DNA of 64,000 nt, taken from contig JACTAT010000024.1 in assembly GCA_014526335.1 (NCBI GenBank), forward strand, positions 758,673 to 822,672. The letters are read 5' to 3'. Both the position numbers and the translations under genes were made by a program. Shown here one piece after another: positions 10,159 to 20,456 of this stretch. The notes under the pieces were generated by a model. That model was not told the origin of the DNA. It worked only from the letters and a program-made list of their open reading frames with translations, and ran no database searches. The stretch's first letter is position 1; each line of letters starts with the position of its first letter. This stretch comes from Chrysaora quinquecirrha. Taxonomy: Eukaryota; Cnidaria; Scyphozoa; Semaeostomeae; Pelagiidae.

Positions 10159-10277
10159 TGATTCTGTGAAAAGACATGAGAGGTGTAGGATAAGTGGGAG
10201 CAGCAATGCAACAGTGAAATACCACTACTCTTATCATTTTTCACTTATTCGGTTGAGCGGAAGCGGGCCTCACGGTT
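10005..10277 (+). rRNA. 28S rRNA internal fragment, right of R2
   Basis: 28S resumes at TAGCCAAATGCCTCGTC and continues through CGAAACCACAGCCAAGGGAA and AAATACCACTACTCTTATC to about GCGGGCCTCACGG, then ends abruptly against a minus-strand helicase element. The 28S 3' end and any intergenic spacer are absent. Confidence 0.95.
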
Positions 10278-11380
10278 ACAAATTGTCCGTTAACAAAGCC
10301 AATGGTTTTGTTGAAATTATAGGTCAGAATCAATTGCATTCTCTTTTGAACACCAGTAAGGGTGCCATCATCCATCACAAAAAGTTCTAGTGGTTTGTCA
10401 GGGAATGATCGCTGTATAATGATTTTATTTATATCTCCAGCAGCTCGTCTGGATACTGAGAGAACTACAGCATCAGCATGTGAGGAGAGTGCCTCATAGA
10501 GATCGGCATCAGAGGGGTCATTGTCACAAAGAACTCTTTTGTGGAATAGGTTATCAAGCATGTCCTGACATAATTTGAAATAGCGGATATGGTTGAGGAA
10601 AAGCAACAACTCATTGAATTGTGTTTGGTGTTGCTGTGTTAGACGAATTACACATACCTGATCCATGCAGTCTGAACATGTGGTGATATTACTAACTTGC
10701 TTCTTGAGTCCATCGACAGTTGCAATTGGCTGCTGCTGAGCAAAATCACCTGAAATTATAAGCAGGGGACGCTCTGGTACCTTCTGTACAGATTGCATGA
10801 TGTGATGGAGGATGTCAGTGGTGATTTGTGACACTTCATTAATGAAAATGAAATTATATAATGATAGCATATAGTTCAATTGATTTTCTTCTTCACAGTC
10901 TTGCTGATACAGAAAGAGGCTATGAACAGTGTCGCAGCAAACAGCTCCATCAAATTTCTCTCTGTATGTGCACGTAAGTGTTCCTGCTGGCAATCCCACA
11001 CAGGCACTGATGTTATTTTTGCAGCAATAATCAATGCTCTGGTGAATGGTGAAGGTTTTTCCATTTCCTGGTTGGCCTAGGACAAGTACGAACTTGCGCC
11101 AATCATAATCTGAAGATTTGCATGGAATTTTATGTTAGAAACTGTCTCTCTGCTTGAGCATGTTGGTGAACATTGCAAAGAGAACTAATTGATTTCCAGA
11201 TAATTTTACTGCACTGTTTTGTGTATCCGCATGTGTGGGGATACAGGATTGAAGTACTTGAGGACGATACAGATTAATCACGTCAATAAGACTACTTACA
11301 TATGCAATGATGGTGTCAATGTAATATGAGTTGTGACCCTCATTTATAATTGTATCTTTTTTGTGCAGTTTTTTATTTCA
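10278..11380 (-). pseudogene. Pif1-like helicase of a mobile element, copy 1
   Basis: Superfamily-1 Pif1-type DNA helicase read on the minus strand. The 5' side (11140-11380) has IINEGHNSYYIDTIIAYVSS and LSGNQLVLFAMFTNMLKQRD, then an in-frame stop. Walker A follows as GQPGNGKTF near 11060, then IFINEVSQ (Walker B region, with N where copy 2 has D) and ISGDFAQQQPI (motif III-like). It ends at GFVNGQFVTV, where 28S begins, so the last helicase motifs are lost. Helicases of this kind occur in Helitrons and related eukaryotic elements, but no Rep domain is visible, so the class is not settled. The 252-residue open frame at 10241-10999 runs a little into antisense 28S. Confidence 0.8.
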
Positions 11381-12380
11381 GATACAATGATTTTGACACA
11401 CGTTTCATATGGGAACCATTAAATATTATGGCATTATCAGTGGAGTTGAATACAGTGCAGACATATTGACCAGTACCCTTATTGCTTTTCCCACTGTACT
11501 CTACAACAGCGATCAATGTATATTATGATTTACATTCACCAGTCTGACTTAGCAATATATGTTGTACTTCTAATTCTGGGGAAATCTTAAATGGCGCGTT
11601 ATCAAGTTTAGTAGACATAGTCTTTAAAAGAAAACCTACTCTGACTAGCATGATAGGCAAAACCACTGGAGCAAACATCACAAACTGCCTGTTGATGTAT
11701 GTAGAGTCGCAGGGCTGGCATTCACAAATGGAACTCTTTGTATTCTGCTCTGAAATTCTGCTCCAGTCTCACAGCAATGACTGAACGCTACAACCGTTGC
11801 CACCTCTATGACCTGCATCTACATGGAGTAATATGTTAGATTTGACCATTCCACTGATATCATCACACATCATGCATTTTCTTTTACAAGCGCTGAAACT
11901 TCTAAAACACTGTGCATGCCATTGTCATTAGCATTACAAATTCTGTCGAACAATGGCTTCATCATTTCTATAGGGTCTTGCTGAAGTTGTAAGACACCAC
12001 CGGTAAGATGAAAACTAAATTTTTCATAGCAGCAGTGTATTGCAATGATGCACCGCAATCAGCTGTGAGGTCTCTGAGGTATTGCATTCAGGATTTTGTT
12101 CATAACAGATTTTTGCGACAAATCAGTAAAAACGTAAAAATGACAGACCCACAGAGAACATGTAGGACAATATTCATCCAACAAACATTATGTTTGTTAC
12201 AGATACCCCAGATACTTATGGGACCTATATGGAATTTTATGGAAAAAGAATGATTCTTTATTTTCTGCTTCAGATCATCGTCTAACCTCAACCATGCTGA
12301 AGTTAGACAATGATTTAATTTGATTGAAGTTGTCTGTGATTTAATTTTGAAGAGGGCAGTAATCGCGAATTTATCTTTTG
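11381..12380 (-). other. Degenerate minus-strand coding-like sequence
   Basis: No clean frame. A 62-codon minus frame at 11870-12058 (FHLTGGVLQLQQDPIEMMKP) looks protein-like but matches nothing I know. The stretch lies upstream of the helicase on the same strand and may be the decayed remainder of that element or of a neighbour. Confidence 0.3.
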
Positions 12381-12389
12381 CGATTCAGA

Positions 12390-12735
12390 TGGTTATTGAA
12401 GCTACCAAGATGCTCTCTGGCGCAGCTAGAGCAAGTATACAAGGCAACAGCACAAGCGAACTCGTCGTCGATAAATACACATTTTGTATGAAACCATCCT
12501 GTCCATACGTAACAGATAGTCTAACCATTGACTTCTCCATTAGGGCTTGGATTTGGTGCGTCTGTTTCCTTGCATGTTGCACAGACAGAACCATCTTCTT
12601 CAATCACATTTCTGTATTTATCCTTATCTGCGTCAGACAACTGTTCCCATTCTCCCATGTTCCCTTGTTCCCACACGTATCCTTTTCGAACTCCTCAATA
12701 TCAAATTGATGTTTTGGTTTCTTTCTATTCCCCTT
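12390..12735 (-). pseudogene. PHD-finger remnant
   Basis: On the minus strand one frame reads EDGSVCATCKETD, then after an in-frame stop WTGWFHTKCV and LYTCSSC. Two C..C pairs, WFH..C and a last C..C give the Cys4-His-Cys3 cross-brace of a PHD-type zinc finger. PHD-like fingers often end transposase-like and other chromatin-binding proteins. Upstream on the same strand is an acidic, glutamine-rich stretch (MGEWEQL). The parent protein is not identifiable. Confidence 0.55.
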
Positions 12736-13500
12736 GCCCTGCTTGACATTTTGGCTGTCAGGTACTGAATGGACTGATTTTCTTTCTTTTCTCAATCTCT
12801 CTTGTTTCTACGTGTTCGTAGCACAAGACTGTAGTGGTTGTTTTGGAGGTTATTGGTATGTTCCAGTTTTGCAAGTCTTTTTGCACGTCTGGACTTGGCA
12901 TTTTTGTTCAACTTCTCTTCAATGATATGTAAAGTGGAGTTACTCAACTGTAGTCTTGATGATCATCCATATCTTCAGGGAGTTTACTAAGAAACTTTAA
13001 CCACTGGTTAAATTTTCTTTTACTTGCCTTGCTCTTGTCTTTTTTTGACTCCTGCAAACCCAACTACAGCCCATCAAAAAACTGTCTTCGTAAGCTGCGA
13101 CTTTCACTGTAATATTTTTTGACAAATTTATCGATAAGCAAGTGCAACTTTGTTTTGTCTTTCTTGTTCATGCTGAAGAATTGCTCTGAGTATGCATTCA
13201 ATGTGTTACTTTCAAGAAAGGTTCTACCAGGTCCTGATGGTATGTTTACTTTGTACTGCTTGTTGTGATGTCTAGGAGCAATAAATCAATGATACACAAG
13301 TTTCCCCACATTGCAATAAATGGTAGTTTCTCCCTCACCCATTGGTAATACCTTGGCATGTAGTACCTGTTCTCTAGACCTCATTTATCTGCCCTAGCGC
13401 GGCTTGCAGGCACAAGGTTGTATGCTTTGATTTTCAGCAGGCACATTTTTTCTGAATCGATTTTTTATTAATCTTTTCTTTATTATTTCACAATCATGCT
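12736..13500. other. Unassigned sequence
   Basis: No frame longer than about 60 codons with recognisable content. Short Lys/Ser-rich minus frames are possible decayed coding sequence. No repeat seen. Confidence 0.4.
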
Positions 13501-13509
13501 GTTGGATCT

Positions 13510-14309
13510 AGAAATCAGTAAAAACCTAAAAATGTTAAAATTTGTTGAAAGGTTGTCCAGTGACCTGGCCCAGAATGTTTATGATGAGAAAGATCGGGCG
13601 TTTCTTGATATTATATGGCCTCTCATTGATCTCAAGTTTCTAGCAATGAGAATAAAAGAAAAGGGATCATAACATGTAGCTGCACTGGAGGGTCTGCATT
13701 TCAAATCCACTGCAAAGAGAGTTGCAAACAACATGGAAGATGTTCCTGACAGTGAGCTGAGAAATCAGTTCAGAGAGTTTGTCAGAAGATTGGAGTGCAT
13801 AGTTGCACATCTCAGCGAAAAAGAAATCAGTAGCCTTGAACCGATAAAAACATTCCTGAGTAGTATTTCCAAACATTATGGTAATATGGAGATGATTATC
13901 CACAGCATATGCGTAGCTGCTGCAAGCATGTCGGTTGAGTCAGTCATTGAATCCATGGTATCTATTATATCTATTGTATCCATGGTATCATGGTATCATG
14001 GTATCATGGTATCATGGTATCTATTGTATCTATTGTATCCATGGTATCATGGTATGAAGGCCGAAATGAAAAATGCAGATCTTTATCAGAGGAAAGAGCA
14101 GAACTCGAGATGATGATTTCTGTTAATTGCCCCAAGCTAGAACATGCATACAACGTTATTGAAACAAGTATGTCAAAGTCCTGCAAGGGCAAGAAAGGCG
14201 CCTCCTGGCACTTTGTACGAAGATCACAGAACATTAAAGATTTTTCTGCATCAAAATTCATAAGTCGTAAGATAAACGCACAACAAAAACTGCCATTCAT
14301 GTCATGATG
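13510..14309 (+). pseudogene. Unidentified protein remnant, split by a microsatellite
   Basis: Plus-strand coding-like sequence. 13733-13955 reads EFVRRLECIVAHLSEKEISS and MIIHSICVAAASMSVESVI. A 9-bp repeat array interrupts it, and it resumes in another frame as WYEGRNEKCRSLSEERAELE and KGASWHFVRRSQNIKDFSA, ending at 14307. The balance of charged and hydrophobic residues and matching sense on both sides of the array suggest one protein. The pattern reminds me of transposon-derived proteins of invertebrate genomes, but I cannot name the family. A short coding-like stretch at 13510-13680 ends in TAA. Confidence 0.5.
13955..14055. repeat. ATGGTATC-type microsatellite inside coding remnant
   Basis: Repeats of (CC)ATGGTATCATGGTATC with TATTGTATC variants on both sides, about 100 bp. 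It lies where the coding remnant would otherwise read straight on from VESMVS to YEGRNEK. Confidence 0.9.
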
Positions 14310-14914
14310 ATCTTGTAGTTATAAAATGACAGATAAAATTACATAAATAGTATAAAGTTCATTAAATGAAGCTTTTAACTTAAAGCTTGATATTAATGAT
14401 AAACTCATATGTAACAGAGTATGAAATGATATTTGGATTTCTTGATTTCTAGCTATGTTGACTAAGTCTTGGAAAGTTTTTGTCTCAGAAATTATTCAGA
14501 ATCTTTCACACCAAACATACTTATAACCTTTAGATAAGAAAACCCTCATTTAAAGTCCAAACACATACAACACTTGTTTGCTCTCGACATTTATGTCATC
14601 CATTCAGTTGTACATGTGCAGTTGTAGTTAGTTAATGATCATATTGCATATCATATTTGCTTATGAGTACTGAGCATAAACAGTAACTCAGAGAAAAGAC
14701 AGACCTGCGATTTATCAGTACGTACTATCAGTTGCTTCCTATTTTTACTTGCAGGCAAATTTTTTACTCACTTCTTAACTCCCAGGCACACAATGTTTTT
14801 AATGAGCCCTGCTGTTCTGCTGGTCACTGTGAGATTCAAGACTTTGACCAATTTTTTGTTTTGTCTTCCATACTTTTCCCAGCATGTTCTTCTTTGCCTA
14901 TCTTCCTAACTTTC
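14310..14914. other. Unassigned AT-rich sequence
   Basis: No recognised coding, RNA or repeat feature. Confidence 0.4.
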
Positions 14915-15150
14915 GTTCGTCAATACCATGTCAGTAAAAGGACGGTCACCAAGATTTATTTCTTCCAAATCAAAAACATCACGATTGGAACCAGTTTTCT
15001 CATCTGCTTCCGCAAGTTTTGCACCCTCCTTGTGTACGACTTCTTCAACAAAATTAGGATCTGGATCTTTGTAGGGGATGTCAGGACCTATACCTGGGTT
15101 ATCGGTGTCTTCCTTTGTTTTGGCTTTCTACGTGATTATCATTATTGTAT
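14915..15150 (-). other. Possible minus-strand coding remnant
   Basis: One minus frame reads DNPGIGPDIPYKDPDPNFVE and GAKLAEADEKTGSNRDVF with LEEINLGDRPF before a stop. It has protein-like composition, acidic and proline-rich at one end, and no identifiable family. The longer plus-strand frame over the same bases (14732-15268) is Phe/Cys/Leu rich, as expected of the complement of such sequence, and is not called. Confidence 0.35.
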
Positions 15151-16035
15151 CCCTATTATACTGTGCCCGGCCTTGTTTCGCCTGCAGCTATTCAAAAAGC
15201 TAATTTCAGTCGAAGTTTTATTTTCCAAATTGCCTGCGAAACCATACTTGGAAATTTTCATAACGTGAAAAGTCAAGAAACCTCTGCAATGTTCTTTTTT
15301 GGTTCTCTTCAGAAATTTACCTAGTTTTGTACATTTTATTACTTAGGTTGCCACAGGGGTCGGATATTTGAAGTTTTAAGTTCAAATTTTGTTATCTTCA
15401 TCCTCACACCTCTATGATTTCTAGCCTGAAGTCGTGTATTTTTTCTATGTCTAAAATCGCGAACAGTTCCGTTTAGTCCTAACTTGAGACTTCATGGAAG
15501 TGATGGAACAAAACATTTCAACAAAAGTCTGTTGTTTAGCCCATTTTTACGGAGGATTTTTTCCTTTGTTCTGCGAGGCGTTAATTGGTTTCTGCATTTC
15601 ATTGGCTCTATTTGACTTCCCTCACTGGGTTCAGGCATCTCGTTCGTGTGATCACATGCACTCCACTGTGCAGGAGGTTTGTTTTTATTCCAATGACAGG
15701 AGTTCTCCACAGGATGATTCATGTCCTGGCATGTTTTATGAGATATTTGCATAAGAAAGAGTCGTTCACTGCCAAAGCGTTGAAAAGATGGCAATTACCT
15801 GTCAATGCTCTACAATAAAGGCTGATAGTTTCGCTTGAAATATTCTGAATGAAATAACCACTCAATCGGACAATTATTAATGTTCATTTGGTAACTAATT
15901 GAGAGAGTTCTGAAAGCTAAAGAAATTAATATGTTGTATGGCCATGTCAAATGACAATGCCATTCTTGTTTGCCATTAAACTTGATTGCAATTCGAATCC
16001 CAAATCTTTTGAGGAACATCCCAGCATCTTAGATA
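15151..16035. other. Unassigned sequence with short frames
   Basis: A 100-codon minus frame (15492-15794) with several Cys and His residues (CQDMNHPVENSCHWNKNK) might be old coding sequence, but it overlaps an equally long plus frame and has no recognisable motif. Nothing else seen. Confidence 0.35.
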
Positions 16036-16039
16036 TCCT

Positions 16040-16560
16040 AGTTAGCATTGAGTTGAATCTTTCCACGTTCGACACTCTTCGTTCGGATTAACACTGAGTT
16101 GAATTTCACAGCCTATCTTGTCCCGCAAAGATGTTGCACTTTTCGTTTCGATTCACATTGAGTTGAATTTCACAGCCTATGTTGTCCCGTAAACCTGTTG
16201 CACTTTTTGTTTGCATTCACATTGAGTTGAATTTCACAGCCTATCTTGTCCCGCAAAGATGTTGCACTTTTCGTTTCGATTCACATTGAGTTGAATTTCA
16301 CAGCCTATGTTGTCCCGTAAACCTGTTGCACTTTTTGTTTGCATTCACATTGAGTTGAATTTCACAGCCTATGTTGTCCCGTAAACCTGTTGCACTTTTT
16401 GTTTGCATTCACATTGAGTTGAATTTCACAGCCTATCTTGTCCCGCAAAGATGTTGCACTTTTCGTTTCGATTCACATTGAGTTGAATTTCACAGCCTAT
16501 GTTGTCCCGTAAACCTGTTGCACTTTTTGTCTGCATTCACATTAAGTTGAATTCAAAAAG
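16040..16560. repeat. 64-bp satellite with two alternating variants
   Basis: About seven and a half copies of a 64-bp unit containing GAGTTGAATTTCACAGCC. Variant A has CTTGTCCCGCAAAGATG with TTTCGTTTCG; variant B has GTTGTCCCGTAAACCTG with TTTTGTTTGC. The order is A B A B B A B with diverged edge units. The 3' flank keeps the shorter word CCTGTTGCA. Confidence 0.93.
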
Positions 16561-16928
16561 TATTCTTGTTCCATTACCTGTTGCAAAGTAGTCACATGAC
16601 AGAACAGGTTGCTTAACCTGTTGCATAGATTTCTAATCCTGTTGCTGTTCCAGAACGTGTTGCAAATCCAAGGGGGTTAGGGTTATTATATTGGTAATAA
16701 GAATTAACAACAGTGTTTAAGAAGCCACGAGAGTGAATAAGATTTTAGCAAGGCTGCCTCGATATCAAACTTCACTTTTAAAACTATAGTGATTTCAAAT
16801 AAAATTAAAGAATTCTTCAAAGCTTCAAACACTGGATTCAAACTCACGACCAGCAAATTTCATCTGGCTATGCCTGGTTTGTGAAATAGTTAAGCTGCAC
16901 AGATCAAGCACAGCTAGATGGAATTGTT

Positions 16929-17577
16929 TTGGATCTTGATGAGAGGTTTGAGGCCGTATATAACAAACCAACCATTACACTACAAGATAAGGCAGATTGC
17001 ATCGCAAAGATTAGCAGTCATTGGACAATCAAGCGTCAGTTAAGAGAGCTTGATTCCTTCGAAAAAGGCTTGGAAAGCAATGGAGTTTGGAAATGCTTAG
17101 ACGGCATGGCAAAGACACTTTGAAACAATTTGTCTATGATTCGGGCCATTTGAGCGCCAAAAATATTCGAGAAATGTTCCAATGTGAATTTTCCGCACAT
17201 GGAAGCTCCGAGCAACATCTGGAAGAAGACATTATCTTCAATTGGTGTAATTGTTTGGATGTGGCTGAGAAGGGCATTGTGCCAAGTACAAATCGCATAG
17301 ATATTGGAATCACCGATGTCAAAAGTGATCAAAACACAGTCATCAAGTTGGAAGATATTTTTATTTTGCGTCTGGTTCCAAGTTTCTTCCTCCCTTGAAT
17401 ATGGGAAAAGGTAATATCATATTTTTACATTTATGCTGTGATGTTGGCCGTCGTATCACATCAAGCACATGCTCCTTGAAAGTCACTATTACTGTAACAG
17501 CCCGGTATTTTGGTGAATATTTTACCAAGAACATGATTGAGGACATAATAGAGGCACCAGGTTTTGGAACAGTGTGA
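16929..17577 (+). pseudogene. HECT-domain C-terminus resembling G2E3-type ligases
   Basis: Two plus frames (16929-17123 and 17087-17398) and a third after a shift at about 17370 make one consistent C-terminus. It runs through IREMFQCEFSAHGSSEQHLE, EDIIFNWCNCL, KLEDIFI, then (shifted) PPLNMGKGNIIFLHL, SSTCSLKVTI and a last IIEAPGFGTV-stop. The spacing of the TC motif before a terminal GFG matches the HECT-like C-lobes of G2/M-phase ubiquitin-ligase relatives common in invertebrate genomes (family knowledge). The TC cysteine is the expected thioester position. The frameshifts suggest a pseudogene, though unresolved introns cannot be excluded. Confidence 0.6.
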
Positions 17578-17579
17578 AT

Positions 17580-18270
17580 TTGCCTGCCCTGTTGGACGGA
17601 TTTCATTTAGTTGTTTATAAAACAAGTGTTATGTTCGATTATGTAAGTTATGTTAGTTTTAGTTATGACACTTGTGTTGTCTGCATTCCAGGCTTTGTTA
17701 TGTTCTGTTACATGAAATGGCTCTAAAAATTTTAGAGGTGAGGCAAATTTTCATGCCTCTTCGCTTCACGATGTTGATTTTATAGCAATGAAAAGTTTGA
17801 AAATTTATAAGGGATTTAACAGTGAAAACTGACTGAGGATGTACAACAACACCTCAAAAGAATGTATTGCGGTCTAATTTCTTATAAATTGTCAAACAGT
17901 AGCAGCATGAAAACTAACCTCAACACTAAATGTAAGATGCTAAATTTGAATCTGAAGTCAAAATGCTTGTATGAATAAATTTAGTAAATTTCCAACAACT
18001 AGGTAAGTTGAAAACGTGTATTGGTGCAAGATACTTGCGCCTTCAAAGCCAACAATCCAAAACTCATAGAAATGCTAAGACCAATGTGTCATTTTTCATT
18101 AAACTTGGCTGATGCAAAACAATTATCGCCTTTTCCTGATTAACCTTAATATATAAGGACATTACAAGGAAAAATAGTTCTGTGTAGTTGTCATATTTTG
18201 GAGAACAGTTATCACATTATTATAAGCTTCTACTCCAAAGTTATCTTCTTGGAGAAACCAATCGATACCG
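17580..18270. other. Unassigned AT-rich sequence
   Basis: Nothing recognised: no long frame, no repeat. Confidence 0.4.
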
Positions 18271-18452
18271 TGGATGGCATCTTGCTCTTCATCTGTTAGG
18301 TGAAAAGGACATCGGTGAATAATGACATTATAGTTTGTTTCTATGTCATCAAATACTTCTTGGTCGATTCCATATTACATAGGATTAAATGACGCACTGT
18401 CGGTAAAGTCAGCTACTGTATCGCCGTCCATGTTGGCATAGACTCCCTGGAT

Positions 18453-18780
18453 TCAAAGTTGCTTGGGACTAAGAGAACGCTCAGTTTTCAACAGATGATT
18501 ATTCCAGTGGGTTATGAAATCTGTTAGGGACTTGTTAATCCATGGCAAGTAAATGACCTGCAATGCCAGCAAATGGATTTCATTGTTAGGATCGAGAATG
18601 TTATCGTCCTCCATGCAGTGAAACAACCTCTTGTAAAGATCTACTGCGTAACACATAACATCTTTCCAAAGTCTCTCAATCCTCTGGTTATGAACAGATC
18701 TGCCTGTCAGATGGGGATTAGACTCTGTTCCAAACTTTTCCAACATCAATCTTGCAACACAAATATTCTCCATTCTTTGG
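18453..18780 (-). pseudogene. Integrase-like protein, C-terminal catalytic block
   Basis: Minus-strand frame with RMENICVARLML, then HLTGRSVHNQRIERLWKDV, then LDPNNEIHLLALQVIYLPWI and a last WNNHLLKTE with LSPKQL. This is the end of the rve-type integrase core found in large families of uncharacterised invertebrate and fish proteins. The E of IERLW is the expected third catalytic acidic residue. The upstream reading meets a stop before the second catalytic Asp. It is the downstream part of the gene whose N-terminus is at 19301-20143. Confidence 0.7.
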
Positions 18781-19300
18781 TCTCAACAAACTCTCCGTGG
18801 CCAGAAGAATTCTTCAACTGCAGCTGAAAAGAGCTGTGCTATTGTCTCTGCTATGTTATTGTCATAGCATCGCAAATAAACAACGAGACAAAAAAACCCG
18901 TCCACACAGCCATGTTATAAGTTTGTGGAGGTTATCGACGTGCCTGTAAAATGGAAAAAGTATTATTATAAGTAACTCAGTCTAAGATACATTGTGCAAC
19001 AACAGTCTGATTAAATTTTTGCCATACTAAGGAAGATTTTATATTGAAATGTTTAGTTTTTAAACAGTTGTGTTCTTAATTTACTATATACTATTACAAT
19101 ATATAATATATTGAGCAATACAATTTAATGCTGATTAAGAATGAAATTTTTTATTAGAGTTAATTTCTCGAGGGGTTAGCTGGCTTGGTTTGCATGAAAT
19201 GGATCGGAATGTCACTGAATTCCTTCATGCACACCTGAAGTGGTTATGTTCAATAGTATATAAGGCCTAAAGTAGTGTGCTTGGTCCTACATCAAATTTT
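18781..19300 (-). other. Gap between integrase-like blocks
   Basis: AT-rich sequence where the first two catalytic acidic residues of the integrase core should be encoded. It holds no matching frame, so it is either intron with a missing exon or a deletion. Confidence 0.4.
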
Positions 19301-20143
19301 CTAATTTGAAAAACAGTTCAAGTTCAAGAAAAAAAGCAATTCAGTACCAACCATAGCGCATTTGGGCCTTCCACTTTGTCTACGCAGCAACCTACCAACG
19401 GGATCAATCCTTCTCATGGAGTCTCGCAACCTCCTCCTTTGGATCTTCAATCCACAAGCATGCAGTGCTCCTGCAGCCATGGGTTCCCCCATTGAAGGGC
19501 ATGATTGTAAGATTGGTCGCAGCTGTCTGTCGAGTTCATCCTCAGACATATCTGTATACGACACACTGAAATCCACAGTTGTTCTCCATCTCCTTAGCAT
19601 TCTTTCAGAAACCGACAAAGAACTTGCAATCTGCTTCCAATTAAACCCAAGTGAAACAAGGCCATCCACTTGCTCATAGTCAATGCTGTATTTTGGACGT
19701 CCTTGCAAGCCATTATAAACCCTGTTTGTCTCGAAACTAGTGGCTTTAGCGTCTCGTTCATTGATTTTCTGACCTATTCTTTCACAATATAATCTGAAGA
19801 TGTCCAGCAAGCCTCTCGCATTAAGGTCAATGTCTTGAGGGAACAGGTATTCTTTCAAGATAGTGGTGACTATGCCAATAATATTAGCCTGTTCAGCCAG
19901 CAAAGCTCTTCCTTCCAGCAAAAAATTTTGGCAAAGTTGTAGAACATCTTTCAAAACAACAATAATATCTTCCGCTTCATGAGCCGAGGCCATAACAACT
20001 ACAGAAGCTACTGCACGTGTTGGATGAAGCAAAAGGAGATTCCTCCGAAGCCGAAACCACAAGAGCTGATGACCCCTTGTGGCATTTCGTCTGGTAAGTT
20101 GACCCTCTGACCGGCCAAAATCATTTGATTTTGCTGACAACAA
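19301..20143 (-). CDS. Integrase-like protein, N-terminal half with HTH
   Basis: A 280-codon minus frame. The middle (about residues 170-200) reads LVSLGFNWKQIASSLSVSER then RMLRRWR, a helix-turn-helix DNA-binding segment. It is followed by LRPILQSCPSMGEPMAAGAL and IQRRRLRDSMRRIDPVGRLL, the block that precedes the rve/DDE core in this family. The frame diverges from the family after about GRPKCAM, just before a GT, which looks like a splice donor. The catalytic C-terminal block lies 520 bases further on. It may be a spliced domesticated or transposon gene, or a decayed copy. Confidence 0.65.
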   Translation of the reverse strand: MLSAKSNDFGRSEGQLTRRNATRGHQLLWFRLRRNLLLLHPTRAVASVVVMASAHEAEDIIVVLKDVLQLCQNFLLEGRALLAEQANIIGIVTTILKEYLFPQDIDLNARGLLDIFRLYCERIGQKINERDAKATSFETNRVYNGLQGRPKYSIDYEQVDGLVSLGFNWKQIASSLSVSERMLRRWRTTVDFSVSYTDMSEDELDRQLRPILQSCPSMGEPMAAGALHACGLKIQRRRLRDSMRRIDPVGRLLRRQSGRPKCAMVGTELLFFLNLNCFSN

Positions 20144-20440
20144 AACTTTGCTGCTGACAGCAAAACTTTGCTGCTGACAGAAAAATTTGGGCTCAGTTGT
20201 CGAAGTTGTTCATAACAGTTTATTCCCATGCACCAAAACATTACGTCTTCTGACCACATTTTACTATGCGATGCGAGCAGGAAAGTCTCTTTACAGCTTT
20301 CACAGAAAACTTAAGTTTCTTTACTAGGAACTGAAAAAATTGTGACAACAAAAATGAAAAGCTTGACAGCAAAAATAAAAAGGGTGTCAGCAAAGTGGTA
20401 AAGTGTGACAGCAAAAATGAAGAGTGTGTCAGCAAAAGGC
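20138..20440. repeat. ~21-bp degenerate minisatellite
   Basis: Repeats of CAAAACTTTGCTGCTGACAG (20138-20190) and looser TGACAGCAAAAATGAAAAG units (20340-20440), all about 21 bases. On the minus strand the unit length keeps one frame open and gives a 7-residue repeat (FADTLFI, FAVTLYH, FAVKLFI). It separates the integrase-like gene from helicase copy 2. Confidence 0.75.
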
Positions 20441-20456
20441 TTTAGAACACCAACAA

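Noticed and set aside
10880..11080. Plus frame opposite helicase Walker A
   Set aside because: Shadow of the helicase coding strand.
14732..15268. 178-codon plus frame
   Set aside because: Phe/Cys/Leu/Ile-rich and opposite a more protein-like minus frame; likely a shadow.
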